A stretch of DNA of 64,000 nt, taken from positions 62,001 to 126,000 of the forward strand of contig NZ_CABVHY010000003.1 in the NCBI RefSeq assembly GCF_902497875.1, in the 5' to 3' direction. Position 1 is the stretch's first letter; each line of letters starts with the position of its first letter. The DNA comes from Pseudomonas fluorescens (GTDB taxonomy: Bacteria > Pseudomonadota > Gammaproteobacteria > Pseudomonadales > Pseudomonadaceae). This document shows positions 10,566-20,743 of the stretch, piece by piece. A program made the position numbers and the translations under genes. Under the pieces are notes generated by a model, which was not told the DNA's origin, did not search any database, and worked only from the letters and a program-made list of their open reading frames with translations.

Positions 10566-12245
10566 ATGAGAGACAAAGCAGCGCAGGGCTCGTTGCCCAC
10601 CCCCGCGTTTATCAACGCTCAGAGTGCCATTACCGGTCTGCGCGGCCGGGATCTGTTCTCGACCCTGCGCAGCGTGGCCGCCCACGGCCTGCGGCACCCG
10701 GTGAAAAGCGCCCGTCATGCGCTGGCCCTGGGTGGTCAGCTGGGTCGCGTGCTATTGGGTGAAACGCTGCACACACCGAACCCTAAGGACAACCGGTTTG
10801 CCGACCCGGCCTGGAGTCTGAATCCGTTTTATCGGCGCAGCCTGCAGGCCTATCTGAGCTGGCAAAAACAGGTCAAAAGCTGGATCGACGAAAGCGGCAT
10901 GAGCCCCGACGACCGCGCCCGTGCACACTTCGCCTTCGCCCTGCTCAATGACGCCGTATCGCCCTCCAATACGCTGCTCAACCCGCTGGCCATCAAGGAA
11001 CTGTTCAATTCCGGCGGTAACAGCCTGGTCCGCGGCCTCAGCCATTTGTTCGACGACCTGTTGCACAACAACGGGCTGCCGAGCCAGGTCACCAAACACG
11101 CCTTCGAGATCGGCAAGACGGTAGCGACCACCACCGGCTCGGTAGTGTTTCGCAACGAACTGCTCGAGTTGATGCAATACAAGCCAATGAGCGAAAAGCA
11201 GTACAGCAAGCCGCTGCTGGTCGTGCCGCCGCAGATCAACAAGTACTATATTTTCGACCTCAGCCCGGGCAACAGCTTCGTCCAGTACGCGCTGAAAAAT
11301 GGTCTGCAAGTGTTCATGGTCAGTTGGCGCAACCCGGATGTTCGTCATCGCGAATGGGGCCTGTCCAGTTATGTGGAGGCTCTGGAGCAAGCGATGAATG
11401 CCTGCCGCGCCATCAGTGGTGCGCGCGAAGTCAATCTGATGGGCGCCTGTGCCGGCGGGCTGACCATTGCCGCCCTGCAAGGTCATCTGCAAGCCAAGCG
11501 GCAACTGCGGCGGATCTCCAGCGCCACTTACCTGGTCAGCATGCTCGATAGCCAGATCGACAGTCCGGCCACCTTGTTCGCCGACGAGCAGACCCTCGAA
11601 GCCGCCAAGCGCCATTCCTATCAGCGAGGCGTACTCGAAGGGCGCGACATGGCCAAAGTCTTCGCCTGGATGCGCCCCAACGACCTGATCTGGAACTACT
11701 GGGTCAACAACTACCTGCTGGGCAAGGAACCGCCAGCCTTCGACATCCTGTACTGGAACAACGACAACACGCGCCTGCCCGCGGCATTGCATGGCGACCT
11801 GCTGGACTTCTTCAAGCACAACCCGCTGAGTCATCCGGGTGGCCTGGAGGTGTGCGGTACACCGATCGATCTGCAGAAGGTCAATGTCGACAGCTTCAAC
11901 GTGGCCGGCATCAACGACCACATTACTCCGTGGGATGCGGTGTACCGCTCGACCTTGCTGCTGGGCGGCAATCGCCGCTTCATACTGTCCAACAGCGGAC
12001 ACATCCAGAGCATCCTCAACCCGCCGAGCAACCCCAAGGCCGGTTTCATCGAGAATCCCAAACTCAGCAGCGATCCACGCGCCTGGTATTACGATGGCAC
12101 CCATGTCGAAGGCAGCTGGTGGCCACGGTGGCTGAGCTGGATTCAGGAACGCTCCGGGACCCAACGGGAAACCCTGATGGCTCTGGGCAACCAGAACTAT
12201 CCACCGATGGAGGCGGCGCCAGGTACCTACGTGCGCGTGCGCTGA
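10566..12245 (+). CDS. phaC2: Class II poly(3-hydroxyalkanoate) synthase 2
   Basis: This is the second class II synthase, also 559 residues, with the same triad layout: Cys in GACAGG, Asp in INDHITPW and His in NSGHIQS. Segments such as AKRHSYQ and MRPNDLIWNYWVNNYLLG are shared with PhaC1, showing an old tandem duplication around phaZ. AAGGAG at 10551-10556 nine bases before ATG supports the start. PhaC1 and PhaC2 of other pseudomonads differ modestly in monomer preference. phaD follows 62 bp downstream. Confidence 0.97.
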   Translation: MRDKAAQGSLPTPAFINAQSAITGLRGRDLFSTLRSVAAHGLRHPVKSARHALALGGQLGRVLLGETLHTPNPKDNRFADPAWSLNPFYRRSLQAYLSWQKQVKSWIDESGMSPDDRARAHFAFALLNDAVSPSNTLLNPLAIKELFNSGGNSLVRGLSHLFDDLLHNNGLPSQVTKHAFEIGKTVATTTGSVVFRNELLELMQYKPMSEKQYSKPLLVVPPQINKYYIFDLSPGNSFVQYALKNGLQVFMVSWRNPDVRHREWGLSSYVEALEQAMNACRAISGAREVNLMGACAGGLTIAALQGHLQAKRQLRRISSATYLVSMLDSQIDSPATLFADEQTLEAAKRHSYQRGVLEGRDMAKVFAWMRPNDLIWNYWVNNYLLGKEPPAFDILYWNNDNTRLPAALHGDLLDFFKHNPLSHPGGLEVCGTPIDLQKVNVDSFNVAGINDHITPWDAVYRSTLLLGGNRRFILSNSGHIQSILNPPSNPKAGFIENPKLSSDPRAWYYDGTHVEGSWWPRWLSWIQERSGTQRETLMALGNQNYPPMEAAPGTYVRVR

Positions 12246-12307
12246 ATGCTCTCTGGACCACGGTCGGGCTATTGGCCGTGGCATGACTCAACAACCAAGA
12301 AGACTGG

Positions 12308-12928
12308 ATGAAAACCCGCGACCGGATCCTCGAATGTGCCCTGCAACTGTTCAACCAAAAGGGCGAACCGAATGTCTCCACCATGGAAGTTGCCAATGAG
12401 ATGGGCATCAGCCCGGGCAACCTCTACTACCACTTTCACGGCAAGGAACCGCTGATCCTCGGCTTGTTCGAGCGCTTCCAGGCCGAACTGACGCCGCTGC
12501 TCGACCCGCCGGCGGATGCGCAACTGACCGCTGAAGATTACTGGCTGTTCCTGCACCTGATCGTCGAGCGGCTGGCGCACTATCGCTTTCTGTTTCAGGA
12601 CCTGTCCAACCTGGCCGGGCGCTTACCGAAACTGGCCAAGGGCATTCGTAATCTGCTCAATGCCTTGAAGCGCACCCTGGCCTCATTGCTGGCACGCTTG
12701 CAAGCGCAGGGGCAACTGGTCAGCGAAACCCAGGCGCTGGGGCAATTGGTCGAACAGATCACCATGACGCTGCTGTTTTCCCTCGACTATCAACGGATTC
12801 TGGGGCGCGAGGGCGAAGTACGGGTAGTGGTTTACCAGATCATGATGCTGGTAGCGCCACACTTGCTGCCACCGGCGAAACTGGCGACCGAACAGATGGC
12901 GTTGCGGTATCTGGAAGAGCATGTGTGA
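12308..12928 (+). CDS. phaD: TetR-family PHA regulator PhaD
   Basis: PhaD is a 206-residue TetR-type DNA-binding protein with an N-terminal helix-turn-helix (about 1-50, STMEVANEMGISPGNLYYHF). The larger C-terminal part is the ligand and dimer domain. In P. putida PhaD activates the phaC1 and phaI promoters in response to a fatty-acid catabolite. Its place as last gene of the synthase row, just before the convergent terminator, is typical. The ATG at 12308 follows a weak AAGAAG site. Confidence 0.93.
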   Translation: MKTRDRILECALQLFNQKGEPNVSTMEVANEMGISPGNLYYHFHGKEPLILGLFERFQAELTPLLDPPADAQLTAEDYWLFLHLIVERLAHYRFLFQDLSNLAGRLPKLAKGIRNLLNALKRTLASLLARLQAQGQLVSETQALGQLVEQITMTLLFSLDYQRILGREGEVRVVVYQIMMLVAPHLLPPAKLATEQMALRYLEEHV

Positions 12929-12970
12929 TCTTTTGCGCTCGATCAGGCACCGGAGGGTTTTCTGAGCAAA

Positions 12971-13008
12971 ACAAAAACGCCCGACCTTTGCAGGCCGGGC
13001 GTTTTTGT
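12971..13008. terminator. Bidirectional terminator between phaD and phaF
   Basis: ACAAAAACGCCCG and CGGGCGTTTTTGT form a strong GC stem with A and T tracts on the two sides. It therefore works as an intrinsic terminator for phaD (+) and for phaF (-), which converge here. Confidence 0.9.
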
Positions 13009-13022
13009 CTGTCCCGAAAAAA

Positions 13023-13802
13023 TCAGGACTGACTGGATGGCGTCGAAGGGATCGGCGCGACAGTCGGGGTGACCGCAGGGGTCGGAGCAGCTGCAGAGTT
13101 CGAAGAGCTGAACGCAGTGGCCGGTTTGGCCTCTACGGCTGGCTTCGGCGCTGCGGCTTTGGGCGCAGCTGGCTTCTTGGCCACCGGCTTCTTCGCCGCT
13201 GCTGGCTTGGCAGCAGGTTTCGCGGCAGGTTTGGCTGCTGCGGTTTTTGCTGCGGGCTTGGCTGCTACTTTGGCCGGGGCTTTTGCCGCTGGTTTGGCTG
13301 CCGGTTTAGCGGCGGCCTTTACCAGAGGTTTGGCCGCGGTTTTAGCGGCCGGTTTGGCCGCTGCGGTCTTGCTCGCCGGCTTGGTCACCGAAGCACCGGT
13401 CAGGCGTTCGATCTGCTTGGTCAGGGTATCGACCTTGCTGTGCAGCGCCTTGACTTCATTGCGGCTTGGCACGCCCAGACGCGAAATGGCGCTGTTGAGT
13501 CGCTTGTCGAAAGCCTCTTCCAGCTCGCCCCATTTGCCCAGTGCGCGGTCTTTGACATCACCGACACGGGACTTGGCCGATTGAGCCGAATCCTTGGCGG
13601 CATCGACTTTTTTACCGACGGCGTTCTTGGTGAGTTTCTCGGCTTTCTCTCCATCTTTGACCAGGGTATCGAAGAGTTTGCTGCCGTCAGTGTCGATCTT
13701 CGAGTACACGCCTAAACCAGCAAGCCAGATTTTGCGGGAGTAGTCTTCGACTTTCCCGATCCACGAGCTGCCTTCTTTTTCAGTATTCTTTTTACCAGCC
13801 AT
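13023..13802 (-). CDS. phaF: Phasin PhaF with histone H1-like tail
   Basis: PhaF coats PHA granules and also binds DNA, helping granule segregation. The 259-residue protein has an amphipathic phasin domain (about 1-120, including KIWLAGLGVYSK), a short coiled-coil oligomerisation stretch (about 118-138), and a long Lys-Pro-Ala-Ala repeat tail (about 140-230) resembling histone H1. ATG at 13802 is chosen because GGAG lies six bases upstream and the product begins MAGKKNTEKEG; 12 more codons upstream in frame look non-coding. The gene lies 10 bp behind phaI and is co-transcribed with it. Confidence 0.95.
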   Translation of the reverse strand: MAGKKNTEKEGSSWIGKVEDYSRKIWLAGLGVYSKIDTDGSKLFDTLVKDGEKAEKLTKNAVGKKVDAAKDSAQSAKSRVGDVKDRALGKWGELEEAFDKRLNSAISRLGVPSRNEVKALHSKVDTLTKQIERLTGASVTKPASKTAAAKPAAKTAAKPLVKAAAKPAAKPAAKAPAKVAAKPAAKTAAAKPAAKPAAKPAAAKKPVAKKPAAPKAAAPKPAVEAKPATAFSSSNSAAAPTPAVTPTVAPIPSTPSSQS

Positions 13803-13812
13803 CCCGTTCTCC

Positions 13813-14235
13813 TTAATGTTTACGCGCGACACGTTCAAGCAATGCCGTCAGCCCATCGAGCTTAGCAGAGAGTGTCTCAACATCATGTTTAGACGCAATG
13901 CCGAATCGATTCAAGGCACTTGCGACGCGCGCGTCAAAAGCCTTCTCGACTTTATCGAGCTGCACTTCGACTTTGCCCTTGAAGCTGGTGACGTCACCCT
14001 TGACGTTATCGATCTGACTGTTGGCCGCTTCAAGTTGCTGATCCACAACTTTTTTTCCTTTCTTTTCAACAGCTTGACCAGTCTCGATCAGCTCCTGAAT
14101 GTACTCGCTGCCTTCCTGGCCGACCTTGGCGTAGGCCCCCAGGCCTGCCAGCCAGATCTTGCGAGCGTAGGATTTCACTTCGCTCGGAGCGGTAGTTTCA
14201 ACATCGGTTTTTTTCTTCAAAATTACTTTGGCCAT
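13813..14235 (-). CDS. phaI: Phasin PhaI
   Basis: PhaI is a small granule-associated phasin of 140 residues. It shares the segment KIWLAGLGAYAK with the phasin domain of PhaF but lacks the basic tail. Heptad-like hydrophobic spacing through residues 40-140 suggests amphipathic helices and a coiled coil. ATG at 14235 (MAKVILKKK) is preferred to a start six codons earlier, with AGGTG upstream as ribosome site. It is the first gene of the phaI-phaF pair. The 192 bp upstream (14236-14427) should hold its promoter; I see no clear motif there. Confidence 0.93.
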   Translation of the reverse strand: MAKVILKKKTDVETTAPSEVKSYARKIWLAGLGAYAKVGQEGSEYIQELIETGQAVEKKGKKVVDQQLEAANSQIDNVKGDVTSFKGKVEVQLDKVEKAFDARVASALNRFGIASKHDVETLSAKLDGLTALLERVARKH

Positions 14236-14427
14236 GGTGCACCTCACGCGCAAAAGGTTTGAGGAACTGCCCGCAGGAATGAGGGCTTAGGCACAAAGTA
14301 GTGAGAAAAATTAGAAACATCACCCTAGGTTACGAAGCAATCCCGGAGTGATGAGGTGACGGGCAACAAAAGGTTCGAACGCCGGATCGACCGAGGCATC
14401 CAAACCTTCTCTACCAAAGAGAGGCGG

Positions 14428-14712
14428 TCAGGTCAGTGCGCTATCCAACACTTTATTGATTTCAGCTTCGATCAGACCCTTCAGCGCACGCTGCAGGAAA
14501 TTGAGATCGACATACACCCGGAGCTCATCCTCGGCGACCTTGAGCTGCCCGGTAATACCGGTGAGGCCATGCTTGACCGAAGCGTTGTTGCCTGACCATT
14601 GATGCTTGAGCCCGTATTGCTGCGAGAGGTCCGTCACCAGAGCCCTGGCCTTGTCCATCGCGAGCTCGAGGCCTAACGCATGGAACCGTGTAATGCTTAT
14701 TTCTTGAGCCAT
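14428..14712 (-). CDS. PHA-system small protein, copy B
   Basis: A 94-residue protein of the family annotated as putative polyhydroxyalkanoic acid system protein, found beside PHA genes. Conserved segments include HALGLELAMDKARAL, QQYGLKHQWSGN and a C-terminal amphipathic helix EAEINKVLDSAL. It resembles the upstream gene at 14936-15211 (roughly 40 % identity by eye), so the two are a tandem duplication. GGAAG precedes ATG 14712. Function is not known; granule association is inferred from family and context only. Confidence 0.75.
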   Translation of the reverse strand: MAQEISITRFHALGLELAMDKARALVTDLSQQYGLKHQWSGNNASVKHGLTGITGQLKVAEDELRVYVDLNFLQRALKGLIEAEINKVLDSALT

Positions 14713-14935
14713 CTTTGACTTCCTTTTCTGTGGGGGTGAATCTCCATGAAGCCAATTCTAGCCCCGCAAAAAGTCGATCAAATCCCAGACATATTTAGTG
14801 CCTTTTGCTGACTGACTTGGCGTAGGTCCAGCAGCCGGGCGGCTCCGCCCGATTCTGGAAAGTGCCCATTGCGGGTTACAAGAAAACCCTATCTGTTTGC
14901 CGCTGCGTCCTACAGCGGAAACTGAAAAGTCACTA

Positions 14936-15211
14936 TCACGCCAGGGCTTTATCCAGCGCCTTTTCGATTTCCGACTTGATCGTGCCGCTCATGGCCGACA
15001 TCAGCAGGCCCAGTTCGACATCGACCTTGATCGAGTCCTCGCCCACATACACCGCACCTTTCACACCGGAGCGCCTGAGGTTCAGGGTGTCGCCTGACCA
15101 CTGCGGTTCCAGGCCATATTGATCGGACAGTCTCTGCGCCAACTTGTCGGCCTTTTCGCGGGCCGCTTCCTTACCCAGGCCGTGGGCACGTTCAACACTA
15201 ATACGGGCCAT
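14936..15211 (-). CDS. PHA-system small protein, copy A
   Basis: A 91-residue paralogue of the gene at 14428-14712. Shared pattern: H-x-LG near residue 10, [12 protein letters not shown] (about 29-40), a beta-rich middle ending VDVELGLL, and a C-terminal helix [11 protein letters not shown]. It lies between phaI-side genes and the divergent ubiE, where P. aeruginosa has a single such gene as I recall. The 223 bp separating it from copy B contain a small GC hairpin (GGGCGGCTCCGCCC near 14838) and nothing else recognisable. The role in PHA metabolism is inferred from context. Confidence 0.75.
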   Translation of the reverse strand: MARISVERAHGLGKEAAREKADKLAQRLSDQYGLEPQWSGDTLNLRRSGVKGAVYVGEDSIKVDVELGLLMSAMSGTIKSEIEKALDKALA

Positions 15212-15366
15212 CGAATGACTCCTGCTTTATCGGGACTTGCTCAAGACATCTTGACCTCGCCTGCGTCAAAACGTCCCGGCGGTTGCCTATCTTACCTTCA
15301 GCCTTGCCAAGACAAAGCAGGCCACCGGGATTAGAATGTCCCGCATTCTCTTCTGGTGACAGCGAT

Positions 15367-16137
15367 ATGACTGATCAGCGCAAAGGCAGCGATGCCGAAC
15401 CCACCACTCACTTCGGCTTCAAAAACGTTCCGGAAAGCCAAAAGGCGGAAAAAGTCGCTGAGGTTTTCCACTCCGTAGCGGCCAAGTACGACTTGATGAA
15501 CGACCTGCTGTCGGGCGGCATGCATCGGCTGTGGAAGCGCTTCGCGATCGAGCTGTCCGGCGTACGCACCGGCAACCGCGTGCTGGACATCGCGGGTGGT
15601 ACCGGTGACCTGACCAGAAAGTTCTCGCACCTGGTAGGCCCGACCGGTCAGGTGGTATTGGCTGACATCAACGAATCCATGCTCAAGGTCGGTCGCGATC
15701 GTTTGCTGGATCTGGGTGTGGCCGGCAATGTCGAGTTCGTCCAGGCCGACGCTGAAAAGCTGCCGTTCCCGGACAACCATTTCGACTGCGTGACCATTGC
15801 CTTCGGCCTGCGCAACGTGACCCATAAGGAAGATGCCCTGCGCTCCATGTTGCGGGTGCTCAAACCCGGTGGCCGGCTGCTGGTACTGGAGTTCTCCAAG
15901 CCGACCAATGCGTTGATGTCCAAGGCCTACGATGCCTATTCGTTCGCCTTCATGCCGCTGATGGGCAAGCTGATCACCAATGACTCGGAAAGCTACCGCT
16001 ACCTGGCCGAGTCGATCCGCATGCACCCCAACCAGGAAACCCTGAAGTCGATGATGGTCGAGGCCGGTTTCGACCGCGTGACCTATCACAACATGACCGC
16101 CGGCATCGTCGCCCTGCATCGCGGCATCAAGCCCTGA
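15367..16137 (+). CDS. ubiE: Ubiquinone/menaquinone C-methyltransferase
   Basis: UbiE methylates the 2-polyprenyl-6-methoxy-benzoquinol ring with S-adenosylmethionine during ubiquinone synthesis. The 256-residue length fits. SAM motif I is [15 protein letters not shown] (about residue 77), followed by [10 protein letters not shown] and [16 protein letters not shown] 15367 (MTDQRKGSD) is chosen over an in-frame ATG 84 bases upstream that would add an unrelated leader. The stop overlaps the ubiJ start by one base (TGATG), so translation is coupled. Confidence 0.96.
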   Translation: MTDQRKGSDAEPTTHFGFKNVPESQKAEKVAEVFHSVAAKYDLMNDLLSGGMHRLWKRFAIELSGVRTGNRVLDIAGGTGDLTRKFSHLVGPTGQVVLADINESMLKVGRDRLLDLGVAGNVEFVQADAEKLPFPDNHFDCVTIAFGLRNVTHKEDALRSMLRVLKPGGRLLVLEFSKPTNALMSKAYDAYSFAFMPLMGKLITNDSESYRYLAESIRMHPNQETLKSMMVEAGFDRVTYHNMTAGIVALHRGIKP

Positions 16138-16760
16138 TGCTGCTCAGCGGCCTGCTGGTCGGCGTCGAACTTGGCCTCAACCGCGTGCTTCGTCTCGACA
16201 GCACGGCGCTGCCGCGCCTGCAGCACTTGAGTGGCAAGGTGATCGCTGTCGACTGCCGCAGCCCGGCGTTGCAACTGTTCATCATGCCCAGCGATGAAGG
16301 CTTGATGCTCGCCGCCCACTGGGCCGCCGAAGCCGACTGCACCTTGCGCGCTCCGGCGTCGAGCTTGTTGAGCCTGGCGCTGAGCAAGGACAAGACCGCC
16401 GTGCTGCATGGCCCCGAGGTCGAACTCGAAGGTGACAGCGCGGTGCTGCTGGACCTGGCGGCGATACTGCAGGACCTCGAGCTGGACTGGGAGTACGAAC
16501 TCTCCCGCTGGCTCGGTCCGGTCGCCACGCAATTGATTGGTGGCCATCTTCGCAGCCGCGCACAGTGGTACCAGCAGGGCTTCGCCAGCCTGAACCAGAA
16601 CCTCGCCGAGTACCTCAGCGAAGAGTCGCGCACCCTGGTGGGCCAACGCGAAGCCGAAGCCCGTTTTAGTGAACTGGACCAGATCAAGCTTGATCTGGAA
16701 CGTCTTGAGGCGCGCTTCGAGCGCCTTTCCCGATCCCTTGATTCAAGCGATAACGCATGA
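16137..16760 (+). CDS. ubiJ: Ubiquinone biosynthesis accessory factor UbiJ
   Basis: A 207-residue protein with an N-terminal SCP2 sterol-carrier-like lipid-binding domain (about 10-115) and a C-terminal coiled coil (about 170-205). In E. coli UbiJ binds ubiquinone intermediates and scaffolds the soluble Ubi complex with UbiK. The gene overlaps ubiE by one base and ubiB by four bases, an arrangement conserved from E. coli to pseudomonads. Confidence 0.93.
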   Translation: MLLSGLLVGVELGLNRVLRLDSTALPRLQHLSGKVIAVDCRSPALQLFIMPSDEGLMLAAHWAAEADCTLRAPASSLLSLALSKDKTAVLHGPEVELEGDSAVLLDLAAILQDLELDWEYELSRWLGPVATQLIGGHLRSRAQWYQQGFASLNQNLAEYLSEESRTLVGQREAEARFSELDQIKLDLERLEARFERLSRSLDSSDNA

Positions 16761-18361
16761 AGCTGCTTGCCGTCCGCCGTTTGTTGCGCATCCAGCGCGT
16801 CGTGATCCGCTACCGCCTCGATGACCTGTTGTTCGCCCTGCCACTGCCCTGGTTTCTCCTGGCGCTGCGCTACGCCTTGCCGTGGCGCTGGTTCCCGCGC
16901 AAGACACTGACACTGACTCGCGGTGCGCGTCTGCGCCTGGCGTTGCAGGATCTGGGGCCGATCTTCATCAAGTTCGGGCAGATTCTTTCCACTCGCCGCG
17001 ACCTGCTGCCCGAAGACATCGCCGACGAGCTGATGCTGCTGCAAGACCGCGTGCCGCCGTTCGATTCGCAAGTGGCGATAGACCTGATCGAAAGCCAGCT
17101 CGGCAAGAAAATCAGCGAAGTCTTCAGCCGTTTCGACTTCGAACCGCTGGCCTCCGCGTCGGTGGCACAGGTTCATGCCGCACAGCTGAAAAGCGGTGAA
17201 GAAGTGGTGGTCAAGGTCATCCGCCCGGGCCTCAAGCCGATCATCGCCCAGGATCTGGCCTGGCTGTTCATCCTCGCCCGCGCTGCGGAAAAACTCTCCG
17301 CCGATGCCCGTCTATTGCACCCGGTGGACGTGGTCCAGGACTACGAAAAAACCATCTACGACGAGCTCGATCTGCTGCGCGAGGCGGCCAATGCCAGCCA
17401 GCTCAAGCGCAACTTCGACGGGTCGCCGCTGCTGTATGTGCCGCAAGTCTATTGGGACTGGTGCCGACCGAAAGTGCTGGTGATGGAGCGCATCTACGGT
17501 ATTCAGGTCACCGACCTGGCCACCCTGGCCGACCAGCGCACCGACATGAAAATGCTCGCCGAACGCGGCGTGGAGATTTTCTTCACCCAAGTGTTCCGCG
17601 ACAGTTTCTTCCACGCCGACATGCACCCCGGCAATATCTTCGTCAGCACCGTGCAGCCGTGGAGCCCGCAGTACATTGCCATCGACTGTGGCATCGTCGG
17701 CAGCCTGACGCCGGAAGACCAGGATTATCTGGCGCGCAACCTGTTCGCCTTCTTCAAGCGCGACTACCGCCGCGTCGCCCAGCTGCATATCGACTCCGGC
17801 TGGGTACCGGCGGAAACCAAGCTGAATGAATTCGAAGCGGCGATCCGGACCGTTTGCGAGCCGATATTCGAGAAACCGTTAAAAGATATTTCCTTCGGTC
17901 AGGTGCTGATGCGCCTGTTCCAGACTGCACGGCGCTTTAACATGGAAGTGCAGCCGCAGCTGGTTCTCTTGCAGAAAACCCTGCTGAACATCGAAGGCCT
18001 GGGTCGTCAGCTGTACCCCGAACTGGATCTGTGGAACACCGCCCAGCCGTTCCTCGAACGCTGGATGCGCGAGCGGGTCAGCCCCAAAACCTTGCTGGGC
18101 AACCTGCAGAGCCAGGTCGAGCAACTACCGCACCTGGCCAACATGACCCGCGACCTGCTGGAGCGCATGTCGCAACCACATGCGTCCAATGCGCCACCCG
18201 CCTGGCATCGACGCAAGGACGACTGGTTCCTGCGCCTGCTCGGCTGCGCCCATCTGGCTGGCGGCACGGTACTCGCTGCCGGCGGCCCATTGAATGAATT
18301 GGGGCACTGGCCGGCCGGAATCATGGTGGCGGTCGGTTTGTATCTGGTCGTGCGCCGATAG
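16757..18361 (+). CDS. ubiB: Atypical kinase/ATPase UbiB for ubiquinone biosynthesis
   Basis: UbiB belongs to the ADCK/COQ8 family of atypical kinases whose ATPase activity supports ubiquinone biosynthesis at the inner membrane. The 534-residue protein has the KxGQ motif ([14 protein letters not shown]), the alanine-rich nucleotide loop ([10 protein letters not shown]), the ion-pair Lys in VVKVIRPG, and the catalytic HADMHPGN. Two C-terminal hydrophobic helices (about 490-530) anchor it. It is translationally coupled to ubiJ through an ATGA overlap. Confidence 0.96.
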   Translation: MKLLAVRRLLRIQRVVIRYRLDDLLFALPLPWFLLALRYALPWRWFPRKTLTLTRGARLRLALQDLGPIFIKFGQILSTRRDLLPEDIADELMLLQDRVPPFDSQVAIDLIESQLGKKISEVFSRFDFEPLASASVAQVHAAQLKSGEEVVVKVIRPGLKPIIAQDLAWLFILARAAEKLSADARLLHPVDVVQDYEKTIYDELDLLREAANASQLKRNFDGSPLLYVPQVYWDWCRPKVLVMERIYGIQVTDLATLADQRTDMKMLAERGVEIFFTQVFRDSFFHADMHPGNIFVSTVQPWSPQYIAIDCGIVGSLTPEDQDYLARNLFAFFKRDYRRVAQLHIDSGWVPAETKLNEFEAAIRTVCEPIFEKPLKDISFGQVLMRLFQTARRFNMEVQPQLVLLQKTLLNIEGLGRQLYPELDLWNTAQPFLERWMRERVSPKTLLGNLQSQVEQLPHLANMTRDLLERMSQPHASNAPPAWHRRKDDWFLRLLGCAHLAGGTVLAAGGPLNELGHWPAGIMVAVGLYLVVRR

Positions 18362-18440
18362 CCAGCAACGCGTGCTGCTGGCACACTGTTTCAACGCCTG
18401 GGCACAGCAATAAGCGCTGCGCCGGTTGTCGGAGTCGAAG

Positions 18441-18833
18441 ATGAAAGATTGGCTGGACGAGATCAAATGGGACAATGACGGCCTGGTGCCGGCGATTGCT
18501 CAGGATCACAAGACCGGGCGCGTACTGATGATGGCCTGGATGAACCGCGAAGCGCTGGAACTGACCGCTGCCGAGAACCGCGCCATCTACTGGTCGCGTT
18601 CCCGTGGCAAACTGTGGCGCAAGGGCGAAGAGTCCGGGCACGTACAACAGCTGCACGAGATGCGCCTGGACTGTGACGCCGATGTGATCATCCTGATGGT
18701 CGAACAGGTCGGCGATATCGCCTGCCATACCGGCCGCCAAAGCTGCTTCTACCGCGTCTACGAAAACGGCGACTGGAAGACTGTCGACCCGGTACTCAAA
18801 GACCCGCACGCTATTTATTCGGCAGGACACTGA
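18441..18833 (+). CDS. hisI: Phosphoribosyl-AMP cyclohydrolase
   Basis: HisI opens the purine ring of phosphoribosyl-AMP, the third step of histidine biosynthesis. The protein is monofunctional (130 residues), as in pseudomonads, rather than a HisIE fusion. Metal and active-site motifs include [19 protein letters not shown], and the HTGRQSCF cysteine region. ATG 18441 has GGAG six bases upstream; a TTG five codons earlier is less likely. hisE starts one base after the stop. Confidence 0.96.
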   Translation: MKDWLDEIKWDNDGLVPAIAQDHKTGRVLMMAWMNREALELTAAENRAIYWSRSRGKLWRKGEESGHVQQLHEMRLDCDADVIILMVEQVGDIACHTGRQSCFYRVYENGDWKTVDPVLKDPHAIYSAGH

Positions 18834-18834
18834 G

Positions 18835-19167
18835 ATGACTGACACCCTGACCCGCCTGGCCCAAGTGCTGGAAGAGCGCAAAGGCGCTGCCGCCGATAGT
18901 TCGTATGTCGCCAGCCTGTACCACAAGGGCCTGAACAAGATTCTGGAAAAGGTCGGTGAGGAATCGGTTGAAACCATCATCGCCGCCAAGGACGCCGCCA
19001 TCAGCGGCGATTGCAGCGATGTGATCTATGAAACCGCCGATTTATGGTTCCACAGTATGGTCATGCTCGCCCAACTGGGGCAGCATCCACAGGCTGTGCT
19101 GGATGAACTGGACCGGCGCTTCGGTCTGTCCGGACACGCTGAGAAAGCCTCGCGCCCGTCCGCTTGA
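18835..19167 (+). CDS. hisE: Phosphoribosyl-ATP pyrophosphatase
   Basis: HisE hydrolyses phosphoribosyl-ATP to phosphoribosyl-AMP, the step before HisI. The 110-residue all-helical MazG-like protein carries the metal-binding pattern [15 protein letters not shown] and YETADLWFH. It is one base behind hisI and 28 bp before tatA. The split hisI-hisE pair next to tat genes, away from the main his operon, is a known Pseudomonas arrangement. Confidence 0.96.
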   Translation: MTDTLTRLAQVLEERKGAAADSSYVASLYHKGLNKILEKVGEESVETIIAAKDAAISGDCSDVIYETADLWFHSMVMLAQLGQHPQAVLDELDRRFGLSGHAEKASRPSA

Positions 19168-19195
19168 ATAACGCTTTTAAGAGAGGAATCGCAGC

Positions 19196-19480
19196 ATGGG
19201 TATTTTTGACTGGAAACACTGGGTCGTCATCCTGGTTGTCGTGGTACTGGTGTTCGGCACCAAGAAACTGAAAAACCTCGGCACTGACGTCGGCGAGTCG
19301 ATCAAGGGCTTTCGCAAGGCCATGAACGACGATGAGAAACCTGCTGATCCGACAGTGACACCGGCTCAACCGGTACCACCGGCACAACCGGCACAACCAC
19401 AGGCTTCGACACTGAACGAGCCGCACACCATCGACGTGCAAGCACAAAAAGTCGAAGAGCCGATCCGCAAAGACTCGTGA
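19196..19480 (+). CDS. tatA: Twin-arginine translocase subunit TatA
   Basis: TatA oligomerises to form the translocation path for folded proteins. The 94-residue protein has one N-terminal membrane helix (about 8-22), the FG hinge, and the amphipathic helix [22 protein letters not shown] polar tail with [13 protein letters not shown] repeats follows. GAGAGGAA upstream gives a good ribosome site. First gene of tatABC. Confidence 0.95.
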   Translation: MGIFDWKHWVVILVVVVLVFGTKKLKNLGTDVGESIKGFRKAMNDDEKPADPTVTPAQPVPPAQPAQPQASTLNEPHTIDVQAQKVEEPIRKDS

Positions 19481-19490
19481 GCACTGACTA

Positions 19491-19946
19491 ATGTTTGGTA
19501 TCAGCTTCTCTGAACTGCTGCTCGTCGGCCTCGTCGCGCTGCTGGTGCTCGGCCCTGAACGCCTGCCGGGTGCCGCGCGCACGGCCGGCCTGTGGGTCGG
19601 ACGCCTGAAACGCAGTTTCAACGCGATCAAACAGGAAGTTGAACGGGAAATCGGTGCCGACGAGATTCGTCGGCAACTGCACAACGAACATATTCTGTCG
19701 CTGGAGCAAGAAGCGCGGAAGATTCTCGCGCCGCAACAGCAGACGCCGAGCACCTTCGAGCCAGTGGCGGAGCAGTCGATCCATGCTCCGGCGCAGGTCG
19801 CCACGGCTGCCGAGCCGGCGCCAGCAGCAGCCGTCAAACCGGCTGAACCGACTGTCGGCTCGCCTGCGACAGAAACTGTTTCTCCTGCGGCGGCACCCAG
19901 TACGCCTGCCCCCCTCGACCCCACTTTGCCGCCGCGAGCCCCATGA
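19491..19946 (+). CDS. tatB: Twin-arginine translocase subunit TatB
   Basis: TatB forms the substrate receptor with TatC. The 151-residue sequence starts [20 protein letters not shown], a membrane helix with the conserved Glu at position 8. It then has the GPERLP hinge and a long amphipathic helix (about 22-85), longer than in TatA. The tail is rich in Ala and Pro. It lies ten bases after tatA and overlaps tatC by four bases. Confidence 0.95.
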   Translation: MFGISFSELLLVGLVALLVLGPERLPGAARTAGLWVGRLKRSFNAIKQEVEREIGADEIRRQLHNEHILSLEQEARKILAPQQQTPSTFEPVAEQSIHAPAQVATAAEPAPAAAVKPAEPTVGSPATETVSPAAAPSTPAPLDPTLPPRAP

Positions 19947-20743
19947 GCGCTGATAAACCGGAAAACGACCAGCACATGCCGCTGGTTTCGCACCTCACCG
20001 AGTTGCGCACCCGCCTGCTGCGTTGTGTCGCGGCGATTTTTGTGATTTTTGCCGGGCTGTTCGCTTTCACCCAGCAGATCTACACCTTCGTCTCCACGCC
20101 ACTGCGCGAATACCTGCCGGTGGGCGCGACGATGATCGCCACCGATGTGTCCTCGCCGTTCCTCACGCCGCTCAAGCTGACGATGATGGTCTCGCTGTTT
20201 CTGGCGATCCCGGTGATCCTGCATCAGATCTGGGGCTTTATCGCGCCGGGCCTGTACAAGCACGAGAAGCGCATCGCAGTGCCCTTGCTGGTCTCGAGCA
20301 TCATGCTGTTCTACACCGGAATGGCTTTCGCCTACTTCCTGGTGTTCCCGCTGATCTTCAAGTTCTTCGCCGCTGCCACCCCGGCCGGCGTGGAGATGAT
20401 GACCGACATCACCAGCTACCTCGATTTCGTCATGACGCTGTTCTTCGCCTTCGGCGTTGCCTTCGAAATCCCGGTAGCCGTGGTGCTGCTGGTATGGATC
20501 GGTGTGGTCGACGTCAAATACCTGAAGAAAATCCGCCCGTATGTGGTCATCGGCTGCTTCGTGGTCGGCATGATCCTCACTCCGCCGGACATCTTCTCGC
20601 AGACCTTGCTGGCGGTGCCCATGTGGTTCCTGTTCGAAATCGGCATCCTTTTTGGCAGCCTGATCAGCAAGCGCGGCGAGCATCCGGACGACCAACCTGT
20701 CGACAGCGACCACGACGACCAGCCGCCAGCGACCCAAGCGTGA
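19943..20743 (+). CDS. tatC: Twin-arginine translocase subunit TatC
   Basis: TatC is the polytopic core that binds the twin-arginine signal. The 266-residue protein has six predicted membrane helices. The N-terminal signature is [11 protein letters not shown], and the first periplasmic region contains the SPFLTPLKL segment. The C-terminal tail is polar and Asp-rich. It overlaps tatB by four bases (ATGA) and rsmE by four bases (GTGA). Confidence 0.96.
   Translation: MSADKPENDQHMPLVSHLTELRTRLLRCVAAIFVIFAGLFAFTQQIYTFVSTPLREYLPVGATMIATDVSSPFLTPLKLTMMVSLFLAIPVILHQIWGFIAPGLYKHEKRIAVPLLVSSIMLFYTGMAFAYFLVFPLIFKFFAAATPAGVEMMTDITSYLDFVMTLFFAFGVAFEIPVAVVLLVWIGVVDVKYLKKIRPYVVIGCFVVGMILTPPDIFSQTLLAVPMWFLFEIGILFGSLISKRGEHPDDQPVDSDHDDQPPATQA

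Noticed and set aside
13110..13390. Dense GC-rich repeats as a CRISPR or satellite array
   Set aside because: They are the codon-level repeats for the Lys-Pro-Ala-Ala tail of PhaF, with irregular spacing and no spacers.
20023..20739. Long N-terminal extension of the rsmE frame through tatC
   Set aside because: The upstream part is Arg-rich shadow of tatC. RsmE homology begins at GTG 20740.
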